Source of the DNA: SpSt-333 sp040751955
GTDB taxonomy: Bacteria; Bacteroidota; Ignavibacteria; UBA10030; UBA8401
Assembly (NCBI GenBank): GCA_040751955.1
Contig: JBFMFY010000047.1
Span: forward strand, 1 to 24,782
Direction of reading: 5' to 3'
DNA length: 24,782 bases
Below, piece by piece: positions 1-7,515 of the stretch. The notes beneath the pieces are model-generated. The model did no database searches. It saw nothing but the letters and a program-made list of their open reading frames with translations, and had not been told where the DNA came from. A program made the position numbers and the translations under genes. Each line of letters starts with the position of its first letter. The first letter of the stretch is position 1.

Positions 1-30
1 GATGTTTGCACTGCTGTCAACTCATTGGAA

Positions 31-56
31 AAGCAGAAAATAATTTTTCTCTGCTT
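31..56 (-). terminator. Possible hairpin terminator after the corrinoid operon
   Basis: A 7-base inverted repeat (AAGCAGA / TCTGCTT, arms 31-37 and 50-56) lies about 60 bases past the stop codon of the last gene of the corrinoid operon. On the minus strand the second arm runs into a short T stretch (TTTTCC). The loop is AT-rich and the T-run short, so it is only a plausible weak terminator. Positions 1-116 otherwise show no gene I can support. Confidence 0.3.
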
Positions 57-116
57 GTATTTACTCAACTTATTCTGTGGCATTGACTTACAAGATATTT
101 TACTACTCTCTGCTAG

Positions 117-1247
117 TCAAGCCCCTATATCATTTAAAGGTTTCCCCACAAGCGGCATTCCATTGCGCAGTGCGAGCATAAAAGAATCAGGATCTTCAAT
201 GTATTGACACATGTACTTATATCCATCGTCGCCCGGTGCCGGTAAACAGGATGTTTCGAGAATCGTATATTTATTTTGGGGCAATCCTAGTTTGATGTGA
301 TAATCGAACTCCAACAGATGACCCATGTTTGAGCATGTTGTTCCCTGATACCGAAACGCAGCTTGAATCGATCCATCTTCGTTGAATTGCAGTTGAAGCC
401 TTTCTTTGGACCATTTTTCCAGCGCATGCCTGCTGAATGAATATTTTGCATTCAATTCCAACGGTGTCTCTTCATCGCTTTTTATATTCGACCTCAGATT
501 CTCCACATCCTCAACCAGTCGTACGGCTCGTGTATAGACGCTCCTCCGGTATTGGCACTGCTCGAGCGAACAATTCACACATGGAATCAGCTCAGCTGTT
601 TGACGAACTCTCTCGCGGTGCCGGGTAAGACCGAATATCGTTAGTTGTGATTTTTTGGGATTGAGCATCCCTGTGTGCATAACGTGAATTTCTTCTGGGG
701 GATTGTAATTTCTTCCGCGATTGATAACATCAAACAGAGCCTGCTGTTCCCGTACATCCCAGCCGGAATATCCAGGACTTTGTCGCGGTAATGCTACCAT
801 TGCATTGCTCTCAGCCCATGCGCAAATTTTTCCTGCTGCCTTTGTAATGATATGTTCAACAATCGCAGAGCCGTACACTTCCATAAAAAAATATTCGTCG
901 GGTTTTTCTTCTTTCCATAGTTGACGGGCGTGTCCCTCACAATTTTTGCCTGCACTGGCAGCAACGGCAACGACACTCTCCCCCATCGTCTCCCGCATTT
1001 GTGTAATGAATCGTTCTGCTGAAAACTTTATTTCGCCGATGAAGAAATGATCATGATGCAATTCAAATGCATCGATATGACGAACATACACCCACGGGGC
1101 GCCGTTCTCACTGTACCATCGGCGCGTTTTCTCCATCAATTCCTGTACTCTGTCGCTGACATCATAGTTTGCGGGATATCCAAGAAGCCGTTTGAATTCC
1201 GCCTCCGGAACATTGATATCGGGCGATGTATCGAGATACTCAAGCAT
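117..1247 (-). CDS. Methionine-synthase-activation-domain-like protein of a corrinoid system
   Basis: 376 residues, ATG start. The middle resembles the activation (AdoMet-binding) domain of B12-dependent methionine synthase: SPGYSGWDVREQQALF at about 157-172, then MHTGMLNPKKS at about 190-200, which match the family's 'SPGY' and 'S.ML.PKKS' blocks. Just after it is a Cys cluster, CVNCSLEQC (C223, C226, C231), which is not part of MetH and could hold a metal or iron-sulfur centre. A C-terminal part of about 140 residues has no fold I recognise. The gene overlaps the upstream RACo gene by 8 bases, so the two are almost certainly translated together. Known stand-alone relatives occur near RACo and corrinoid methyltransferase genes. 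I infer a role in reactivating or handling a corrinoid protein; the exact reaction is unknown. Confidence 0.72.
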   Translation of the reverse strand: MLEYLDTSPDINVPEAEFKRLLGYPANYDVSDRVQELMEKTRRWYSENGAPWVYVRHIDAFELHHDHFFIGEIKFSAERFITQMRETMGESVVAVAASAGKNCEGHARQLWKEEKPDEYFFMEVYGSAIVEHIITKAAGKICAWAESNAMVALPRQSPGYSGWDVREQQALFDVINRGRNYNPPEEIHVMHTGMLNPKKSQLTIFGLTRHRERVRQTAELIPCVNCSLEQCQYRRSVYTRAVRLVEDVENLRSNIKSDEETPLELNAKYSFSRHALEKWSKERLQLQFNEDGSIQAAFRYQGTTCSNMGHLLEFDYHIKLGLPQNKYTILETSCLPAPGDDGYKYMCQYIEDPDSFMLALRNGMPLVGKPLNDIGA

Positions 1248-2910
1248 GACGGGTTATATCACCGGAATGGTATTCACTCGCTGATTCAACAGGAGTGAAT
1301 TGACATCCATCGACAAAATAATTAAAAAAATTCGGATCGGATTCCAGCCTGCAATGAGTCGTTCTTTTCACTGCTTCCTCGAGTTCTGCCCGTTTCATTC
1401 GGGACAAGAGTGCGATACTGGCGCCTTCAATGGAAGCATTCCCAACCTGCACAATTTTTGAATCGCCTATGTTGGGAATAAGCCCGATCCGTTTTGCAGA
1501 GGCGACATCCAGATGCCGACCAAACCCGCCGGCAAGATAGAAAAGATCTACATCATCGAATCGAATTCCATAATGATGGAACACGATATGAAGTCCCGCA
1601 ACATTGGCTCCTTTTGCCTGTGCGAGTTCGTTGACGTCGCTTTCGGAAAGAAAGATTTTTTGTTCTGCGTTTGAATCAAGAATGATCTCATTGTTACCTT
1701 CTTCAAACCTGCCAAGTGAATTCATTTTGCCGGTTCGCAGCAGTTCACTTATAATATCGACTAAACCCGAACCACAGATACCTTCAGCAGCAACATTGTC
1801 TATCACGCTGCATTGTACGGAACCATCTTCCCGAATCGCAGCTTTCTCGATTGCACCCGGAAGTCCGGGCATGCCGCAAGATATTTTACCTCCTTCAAAC
1901 GCGGGACCTGCAGGACAGGACGCTGCGACTATTTTGTGTTTATTGCCTACAATGATTTCCGTGTTGGTGCCGATATCCATCACAGCGATCAATCGCTCTT
2001 CGTTCAATATGTCCACCGCTAACATACATGCTGCAGCATCCGCGCCGACATGACCGCTGATAACAGGCAAACCATAGACACGCCCTTTAGGATGCATCGG
2101 CAACAGCAATCGCCGTGGCGTCGCCGTGAGGCTTGTCGTTATCCTTGTTCCTTCTTTCACTTCGATCTCAGTAAGGGATTGATAGGGATTTTGTCCGATC
2201 GAATAAACATTCAACCCGAAAAAAAGATCGCGCATTGTTGAATTGCCTGCAACGACCATTTCGTAAATGGATTTTGGATCGACAGGAAATTCCTCGATGG
2301 CGTGCGTGAGATATCCTGCCAGTGTTCGCTGCAGCAGTTTTCCACGATGATGGGTATCGTAATGAATTCGGGACATTACATCAGAACCGCCGAAGCGCTG
2401 AGGATTTTCAAATGATGAATCCGCAACGATCTCGCCCGTTTCAAGATTCAACAATCTCAAAACAATCGTCGTAGTGCCAAGGTCAAGAGCAAGCCCATAG
2501 ATTGGTCCGGATGATCGAGAAATCTCGGTACCATCGATCAAGATTCTCTCTCCATCCCGCGTGACGCACGGATCGATCTTCATCGTGAGGTGATTTGCCG
2601 GAAGATGCATTGCCTGCCGTTCGACCTTCATAGCGCCGCGGCGCATCGTATGGCAGCGGATATTTCCCTTCTCGCTTACGATTTTTGTCTGGCATGAAAG
2701 GCGAAAATTATCGCGCAGATGGTTTTCTTTTGGGCTCCGCTCCGATAGAAATTCCATTCCCTCAACAACTTCAACCATGCATTCCTTACACTTCCCTTGC
2801 TTGATGCATGAGGTGGGTACTCTGATTCCCAACGACTCCGCACATTCAAAAAGAGTAGCCCCCACCCGTACGCCAGATTGCTGATTGTTAAAATGAAGTG
2901 TCACGCTCAT
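1240..2910 (-). CDS. RACo-like ATP-dependent reductive activator of corrinoid proteins (2Fe-2S / ASKHA, DUF4445)
   Basis: 556 residues, ATG start. The N-terminus is a plant-type 2Fe-2S ferredoxin domain with C35-x5-C41-x2-C44 and C73. After a linker, an ASKHA ATPase core starts near residue 138, with the phosphate-1 loop DLGTTT at 143-148, GGSDVMSRI at about 174, a second phosphate loop (MDIGTNTEI) and a conserved C-terminal AGGFGRHLD block. This is the architecture of RACo, which uses ATP to drive one-electron reduction of an inactive Co(II) corrinoid protein to Co(I). The protein should be cytoplasmic. It overlaps the upstream symporter by 4 bases (ATGA) and the downstream activation-domain gene by 8 bases. 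The family assignment is firm; the corrinoid partner is not in the window. Confidence 0.9.
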   Translation of the reverse strand: MSVTLHFNNQQSGVRVGATLFECAESLGIRVPTSCIKQGKCKECMVEVVEGMEFLSERSPKENHLRDNFRLSCQTKIVSEKGNIRCHTMRRGAMKVERQAMHLPANHLTMKIDPCVTRDGERILIDGTEISRSSGPIYGLALDLGTTTIVLRLLNLETGEIVADSSFENPQRFGGSDVMSRIHYDTHHRGKLLQRTLAGYLTHAIEEFPVDPKSIYEMVVAGNSTMRDLFFGLNVYSIGQNPYQSLTEIEVKEGTRITTSLTATPRRLLLPMHPKGRVYGLPVISGHVGADAAACMLAVDILNEERLIAVMDIGTNTEIIVGNKHKIVAASCPAGPAFEGGKISCGMPGLPGAIEKAAIREDGSVQCSVIDNVAAEGICGSGLVDIISELLRTGKMNSLGRFEEGNNEIILDSNAEQKIFLSESDVNELAQAKGANVAGLHIVFHHYGIRFDDVDLFYLAGGFGRHLDVASAKRIGLIPNIGDSKIVQVGNASIEGASIALLSRMKRAELEEAVKRTTHCRLESDPNFFNYFVDGCQFTPVESASEYHSGDITRHA

Positions 2911-4751
2911 TCAGTTACGTCTTCCCACATTTTCCAAATGAACAATGAAGAAATGATCGCTACCGCACCCAGCAGTGCGGCATATGCATATTGTGAATAG
3001 ATCCAATATCCCGTTGCAAACAGCGTGCTGTAAATTGCAAAGCATCCGGCAACAATACAGGCAACACCCTTCGGAAAATTATTCTTTCGGATCTCCGTCT
3101 CTACGATCTCGCCTTCGGCTTTTGCTTGATCTATAATTTTTTTCCACCCGGGTCCGGACGGCTGCACAGTTTTTAGAAATCTAATCAATGTTTTTTTATC
3201 TGCCGGTTTTGTAAGGAATGTAACGCCTACCCAGATGATCGTCGTTATCGCAATTCCAATCACCAACTCCTGCCAATCTTTCAACGGCGCAACAAGTGCC
3301 GTCGCACGATCAAAACTCATGCCCGAATTAACGAGCGTATTTATTTCATCGAGGTCGAAATTTTTCTTGACCAAAAATACCAGTGCAATAACAAACGATG
3401 CCCCCATAGCAGAGATTTCGCTAAACGCATTAATCCTACACCAAAACCACCGCAAGATAAACAACAAGCCGGTCCCCGCTCCGATTTGAAGCAATATATT
3501 AAATGCCTGAAGCGCAGTTTGAAGATACAGAGAGAGAATGCTTGCGCAGATCATCATCACCACTGTCGAGATCCTGCCGACTGTTACGAGTTCTTTTTCT
3601 TCTGCATGTGGTTTTATAAATCGTTTGTAACAATCATACACAATATACGATGAACCCCAGTTCAAACTTGTTGCAATAGTTGACATGTATGCGGCGATCA
3701 ACGATGCAATTGCAAGTCCCAGCAATCCCGGCGGCAAGTACGTCAACATCGCAGGGTACGCCATGTCGTTACCGATCATAGCGGGATCGACATTGGGGAA
3801 TGCTGTCTTAATGGACTGGAGATCGGGGAACACAAGGATTGATGCAAGTGCGACGATGATCCATGGCCAGGGACGTACGGCATAATGTGCTGCATTAAAC
3901 AGAAGCGTTGCACCGATCGCATTCTTCGCATCCTTGGCGGCAAACATCCGCTGCACCACAAACCCACCGCCGCCGGGTTCCGATCCCGGATACCACACAC
4001 TCCACCATTGAACTGCAAACGGAATGATAAGCACAACAAGGAGAAGTTCAGAGTTATTGAAATCGGGAAGAAAGGATAATTTCGAAATTACATCGGGATG
4101 CGTAAGCAGATTGTGAAGCCCTCCGACTTTCGGATGCTGAACGGCAACAACCGCCGCAGCAATCGCGCCGATCATTGCAATAATGAATTGAATAAAATCA
4201 GTTAAGAGAACTCCCAGCAATCCGCCCATTGCGCTGTACACGACAGTGACTCCTCCGGCAATAATAATTGTTTCAATCGGCGACAATCCGAGCATAATGG
4301 CGCCCACTTTGATGGCAGCGAGTGTTACGGAAGCCATAATGACGATGTTGAAAAAAAATCCAAGATAGATGGAGCGAAAAGCGCGGAGAATTGCCGCCGG
4401 TTTTCCGCTGTAACGGATCTCGTAAAATTCATTGTCGGTGGACATGTGCGAACGCCGCCACAGTTTTGCATAGATGAATACCGTCAGCATTCCTGTCAGC
4501 AAGAATGCCCACCACACCCAGTTCCCCGAAATACCGTTGACACGCACAATATTGGTGACGAGGTTTGGAGTGTCGATTGAGAATGTCGTTGCTACCATCG
4601 ATACGCCGAGGAGCAGCCAGGGCATGTTTCTTCCGGAAAGAAAATACTCCGACGAACTTGTTCCGGAGCGTTTCGTAACCCAGATTCCAACAACTGCATA
4701 GATCACCATCAGCCCGACGATCAAAGACCAGTCGATTAATTCAAGATTCAT
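2907..4751 (-). CDS. Sodium:solute symporter (SSS / SLC5 family)
   Basis: 614 residues, ATG start preceded by AGGT at a suitable distance. Hydrophobic segments run the whole length (roughly 12-14 helices). The N-terminus has SSS hallmarks: GRNMPWLLLGVSMVATTFS at about 40-58, and AMGGLLGVLLTDFIQF near residue 175-190, which matches the family's 'GG..av..TD..Q' block. A soluble loop rich in Lys/Glu lies before the final two helices. The substrate cannot be read from sequence. Because the gene is sandwiched between a corrinoid methyltransferase-like gene and RACo, and overlaps RACo by 4 bases, the likely cargo is the methylated or otherwise small organic compound that this operon processes. This is inference; SSS members also carry sugars, amino acids and carboxylates. 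Confidence 0.9.
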   Translation of the reverse strand: MNLELIDWSLIVGLMVIYAVVGIWVTKRSGTSSSEYFLSGRNMPWLLLGVSMVATTFSIDTPNLVTNIVRVNGISGNWVWWAFLLTGMLTVFIYAKLWRRSHMSTDNEFYEIRYSGKPAAILRAFRSIYLGFFFNIVIMASVTLAAIKVGAIMLGLSPIETIIIAGGVTVVYSAMGGLLGVLLTDFIQFIIAMIGAIAAAVVAVQHPKVGGLHNLLTHPDVISKLSFLPDFNNSELLLVVLIIPFAVQWWSVWYPGSEPGGGGFVVQRMFAAKDAKNAIGATLLFNAAHYAVRPWPWIIVALASILVFPDLQSIKTAFPNVDPAMIGNDMAYPAMLTYLPPGLLGLAIASLIAAYMSTIATSLNWGSSYIVYDCYKRFIKPHAEEKELVTVGRISTVVMMICASILSLYLQTALQAFNILLQIGAGTGLLFILRWFWCRINAFSEISAMGASFVIALVFLVKKNFDLDEINTLVNSGMSFDRATALVAPLKDWQELVIGIAITTIIWVGVTFLTKPADKKTLIRFLKTVQPSGPGWKKIIDQAKAEGEIVETEIRKNNFPKGVACIVAGCFAIYSTLFATGYWIYSQYAYAALLGAVAIISSLFIWKMWEDVTE

Positions 4752-4830
4752 TATTGTACCTATGGATATTCGAAAGCGCTCATTATAGTTGCTGTTACTT
4801 CATCCTGAGATAATGATTTTCTGCACTGTA

Positions 4831-5958
4831 TCATCCCCACATTGAAACAGCTTTGCGGAGAAGTTGAATCTTTTCCCGTTGAGCAGCGGGGGCAATAGAG
4901 CATGCGGTGCTCAGAATGAAACCACCGTTCTGTTTGCCAAGTTCGATCCGTTTCCGCACATCGGTAAGAATTTCTTCTTCGCTACCAAAGAGGAGGATGT
5001 TTACCGAATCGATATTCCCTTTTATGAATCCTCTCTTCCCGATCCGGGTGAATGCATCCGCCAGTTCAACATTCCCCAGCGGCTCCGGATCGAGACATTC
5101 GATACCGCTCACCCCAGCATCGAACATCAACTCCAATCTGTCATCGATCGAACCACAAGTATGCGTGTAGATCTCGATCCCTTTTTCGCGCACTGCGTGC
5201 GCCGTTTCGCTTTCGTACGGAACGATGAATTGAGAATAAAAATCGGGCGAGATAAATGTTGAGCCGGCAAACGGCGACGAGACTTTAATGGCATCAATAC
5301 CTGTGTCGCACATCTTCACGGCACAATCTTTTACAAGGGCTGTAAAATGCCTTAGGATGGCGTGCGCTTTTTCCGGAGCCTCGATCATCCCCATTAATGC
5401 GTTCTCGTATCCCAGCAGATCCAGATAATAGTCGAATGGCGAAGTAATTTCACCATGCAGCGAATATGCATCTCCGACCTTCTCCTTCAGGATCTTGAAA
5501 ATGTCGAACGGGTGTTCCCAATCGATGGCAAAATGCAATCCTCCCGATACCGGGATGTAGGAGAGCGTTGGAGGAAGTGTTGCGAGATCGTATTCACTCG
5601 GAGAAATACTCGGCGGTGCAATTGCTTTGAAATGCCGCGGCAGATCGTTCAAGAGGTAGTGTGTCGTGTCGCCGTTCTTCCATACAATTTCTTCATACTC
5701 ATCCGTCATTCTGCGTGAATGAATTTTCTCCCGCCAATGCGGATCATGACCGTGGAGACTGACCAGGATGCCGTCAAAATCATAAATATCGCGCAGTTTC
5801 ACCAATCCATCGGCAAAGAGATTCACATCATGCCAGAATTCCGCCGGTGAGACTTTTAGTTGCAGCAACATATGACCGATGCTCATCTGGCACATCAGCG
5901 GCACTCGGTCAACCGGTTGCCGCCGCATCGCTGCGCATATTCTTTCACGGGAAGTCAT
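4831..5958 (-). CDS. Uroporphyrinogen decarboxylase-family corrinoid methyltransferase (MtaA/CmuA-like)
   Basis: 375 residues from the ATG at 5958, which gives the usual family opening MTSRERICAAMRRQPVDRVP. The fold family is URO-D, but the C-terminal half carries the zinc site of the methyltransferase branch: YTHTCG (H266, C268) and ILSTACSIAP (C353), i.e. His-x-Cys plus a distal Cys as in MtaA. True haem-pathway HemE lacks this pattern. Such enzymes move a methyl group between a corrinoid protein and a thiol or other acceptor or donor. It heads the operon with the symporter (79-base gap), RACo and the activation-domain protein. A TTG 12 bases upstream (5968-5970) is in frame, but no good ribosome site precedes it and family alignment favours the ATG. 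Donor and acceptor are not known. Confidence 0.82.
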   Translation of the reverse strand: MTSRERICAAMRRQPVDRVPLMCQMSIGHMLLQLKVSPAEFWHDVNLFADGLVKLRDIYDFDGILVSLHGHDPHWREKIHSRRMTDEYEEIVWKNGDTTHYLLNDLPRHFKAIAPPSISPSEYDLATLPPTLSYIPVSGGLHFAIDWEHPFDIFKILKEKVGDAYSLHGEITSPFDYYLDLLGYENALMGMIEAPEKAHAILRHFTALVKDCAVKMCDTGIDAIKVSSPFAGSTFISPDFYSQFIVPYESETAHAVREKGIEIYTHTCGSIDDRLELMFDAGVSGIECLDPEPLGNVELADAFTRIGKRGFIKGNIDSVNILLFGSEEEILTDVRKRIELGKQNGGFILSTACSIAPAAQREKIQLLRKAVSMWG

Positions 5959-5982
5959 TGCCTCGCTCAACTGTTTTGGAAT

Positions 5983-6010
5983 GTTCTTAATATAATATTT
6001 TTAAAATGAC
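5983..6010 (-). promoter_or_regulatory. AT-rich candidate promoter of the corrinoid operon
   Basis: The 28 bases between the terminator hairpin and the methyltransferase start are almost pure A/T on the minus strand and include TATATT (5989-5994). A TTGTCA lies just upstream at the terminator edge, but the spacing to TATATT is about 12 bases, too short for a standard sigma-70 promoter. It is the only plausible promoter zone for the operon. No B12 box or cobalamin riboswitch fold is visible. Confidence 0.25.
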
Positions 6011-6036
6011 AAAACCCCAATACATTCCGGGGTTTT
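6011..6036 (-). terminator. Rho-independent-type terminator after the ROK regulator gene
   Basis: A perfect 8-base inverted repeat, AAAACCCC (6011-6018) and GGGGTTTT (6029-6036), with a 10-base loop. On the minus strand the GC stem is followed by TTTTGTCATTTT, a fair T-tract. It lies about 90 bases past the ROK stop codon and separates the chitin genes from the corrinoid operon. The arms are symmetric, so it could act in both directions, but no plus-strand gene is present to need it. Confidence 0.7.
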
Positions 6037-6125
6037 CTATTTACAACGTTTGAAGGATAGGTGCATTTTTTAGACGTGTACCTGCATAAGATTACAGAAT
6101 AAAACGAGAAAAGGTTCGCAACGGT

Positions 6126-7394
6126 TTAATTACTGTGTACGATTTTATTCCTTATAAATGATTGTCTTCGAGCTGCATGAAGAGAAACCGTATGGAGTGG
6201 TTCGAACATTTCAAACAGGACGAGGCTTGTGGCTCCGAGGGCGATGCCCCCTTCTCCGTAGGCTCCCGCTTTTATGCGAACCGCTTCGGCAGGAACTGAG
6301 AGCAGGTCTTTATGTATTTTTTCGCGAACAAGATCAATCACAAGAGGACAACATTGCGCCAATTTCCCGCCAATAATGATCATTTCTGGATTCAGAGTAT
6401 TGATCAAATGGATACAGAGAATGCTGAGCAGCGATGTACATTCTTCAATGATGCTTCGCGCAATCTGGTCTCCCTGCATAGCTCTGTTTGCGACCGCTGT
6501 AACCGACAATTCCTCAGAACTTTGTATTCGAGCATTGCGCTTATAACTTTGAACAATGTTGGCGTCCGTCAGAATTTGCCCAAATATAACTTGACCATTG
6601 TACATTAACGGATATTGCTCTTTATAAAAACTTTGCGGTTCCAATTCTGTGTACCCTATTTCACCCGCACTTGAGGTAAACCCTCTGTGCAAATGCCCGT
6701 TAATCATAATGCCGGCACCAAGCCCATCCCCGACAAAAACATAGACTGAATTTTTCACTCCTTTTGCCGCACCTAAAAGATACTCACAGAGAGTCAATGC
6801 CTTAACATCGTTCTCAATGTACACCGGAACTTTGAAATTTTTCTCCAGTTCGGTACTGAGTGACTGTCCTTCCCAAGATTTTTTGTTATGGGAAACAATG
6901 AGTGTATTCGTCTTGTAATCGATCAATCCCTGCACACCGACGCCAACACCAACAAGTTTCGTCTCGGAAAAAGTCGTATCATTAAGAAGCGATTTAATCG
7001 TTTCGACAACTTTCGGCAGTACTTCCGAGACAGGGCTTTCGATCTTGTAGTGAAATGTTTTTTTCTGAAGTATTTTCGCGTTAAGGTCGGTCAGGATCAC
7101 TGTCGTGTGTGTCATACCAATATCCACACCCGCCACCAACCCGGATAAAGGAAGGAATTTCAGGAGAATTCTTTTTCTTCCCACACCGCCGTTGGTTTCT
7201 ACTTTTCCAGTCTCTTCAAGAAAACCTGCCTGAATCAATTTTGAGACAAGTTCTGTGACATACGCTTTGTTAAGATTGCACGCTTTGGCAATCTCAACGC
7301 GAGAAATTTCGCCTGTGTCGCGAACAAGCCGAAGAATACGTACTTCATTCGGTTCACGGATTAATAATGAGCGCTGGTTAATTACTTCCCACAA
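6126..7394 (-). CDS. ROK-family transcriptional regulator (NagC/XylR type)
   Basis: 422 residues. Residues about 15-62 form a winged helix-turn-helix (ISRVEIAKACNLNKAYVTELV). The rest is a ROK sugar-kinase-like domain, with the first phosphate loop near GVDIGMTH (89-95), PVYIENDVKAL at about 190-200 with the ROK Asp (D196), GDGLGAGI at 222-229 and SSAGEIGYTE at 241-250. The usual zinc motif (CxCGxxGCxE) is missing; the matching region reads SFYKEQYPLMYNG. The usual His after AGEIG is Tyr248. The start is TTG, supported by GAGGAA six bases upstream; no ATG or other Met occurs before residue 94. The gene lies 121 bases downstream of the chitobiose phosphorylase, so it probably senses GlcNAc, a phosphorylated derivative or a chitin oligomer and controls the chitin genes. 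That link is inferred from position. Confidence 0.85.
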   Translation of the reverse strand: MWEVINQRSLLIREPNEVRILRLVRDTGEISRVEIAKACNLNKAYVTELVSKLIQAGFLEETGKVETNGGVGRKRILLKFLPLSGLVAGVDIGMTHTTVILTDLNAKILQKKTFHYKIESPVSEVLPKVVETIKSLLNDTTFSETKLVGVGVGVQGLIDYKTNTLIVSHNKKSWEGQSLSTELEKNFKVPVYIENDVKALTLCEYLLGAAKGVKNSVYVFVGDGLGAGIMINGHLHRGFTSSAGEIGYTELEPQSFYKEQYPLMYNGQVIFGQILTDANIVQSYKRNARIQSSEELSVTAVANRAMQGDQIARSIIEECTSLLSILCIHLINTLNPEMIIIGGKLAQCCPLVIDLVREKIHKDLLSVPAEAVRIKAGAYGEGGIALGATSLVLFEMFEPLHTVSLHAARRQSFIRNKIVHSN

Positions 7395-7400
7395 TTTGTT

Positions 7401-7406
7401 TTCCTC
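7401..7406 (-). promoter_or_regulatory. Ribosome binding site fixing the TTG start of the ROK gene
   Basis: GAGGAA on the minus strand, six bases before TTG (7392-7394). It is a strong Shine-Dalgarno match at near ideal spacing. No ATG lies nearby in frame, so this site decides the unusual start. Confidence 0.65.
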
Positions 7407-7427
7407 ACTTCTGCATGACCGAGAGTA

Positions 7428-7437
7428 TTGAATTCAA
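7428..7437. promoter_or_regulatory. Palindrome TTGAATTCAA upstream of the ROK gene (possible operator)
   Basis: A perfect 10-base palindrome in the 121-base gap between the phosphorylase stop and the ROK start, 34 bases upstream of the TTG codon. Its position would suit autoregulation, but a 10-base AT-rich palindrome can arise by chance. It does not match a NagC consensus that I can recall with confidence. Confidence 0.2.
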
Positions 7438-7515
7438 CAATCGAAACCTACCTGAAAATCGAACAAAATGCAAGGTTGATCTATTCATTGTATGGCTGTG
7501 ACACTCGTTGAAGCA

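Noticed and set aside
25..207. Small plus-strand open frame at the window start
   Set aside because: It would overlap the 3' end of the activation-domain gene on the other strand, and it covers a probable hairpin. The hydrophobic start alone is not enough support.
1604..2053. 149-residue open frame on the plus strand
   Set aside because: Antisense shadow of the RACo ATPase domain; low-complexity Ser/Ile/Pro content and no plus-strand promoter or ribosome site.
4831..5958. Haem-pathway uroporphyrinogen decarboxylase (HemE)
   Set aside because: The His-x-Cys and distal Cys zinc ligands and the RACo/symporter context indicate the methyltransferase branch; no other haem genes are nearby.
5959..5970. 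TTG start adding four residues to the methyltransferase
   Set aside because: No ribosome site precedes it, and the ATG at 5958 gives the usual family N-terminus.
5959..6125. Cobalamin riboswitch ahead of the corrinoid operon
   Set aside because: The gap is short, half of it is a terminator and AT-rich promoter-like DNA, and no B12-box-like sequence is visible.
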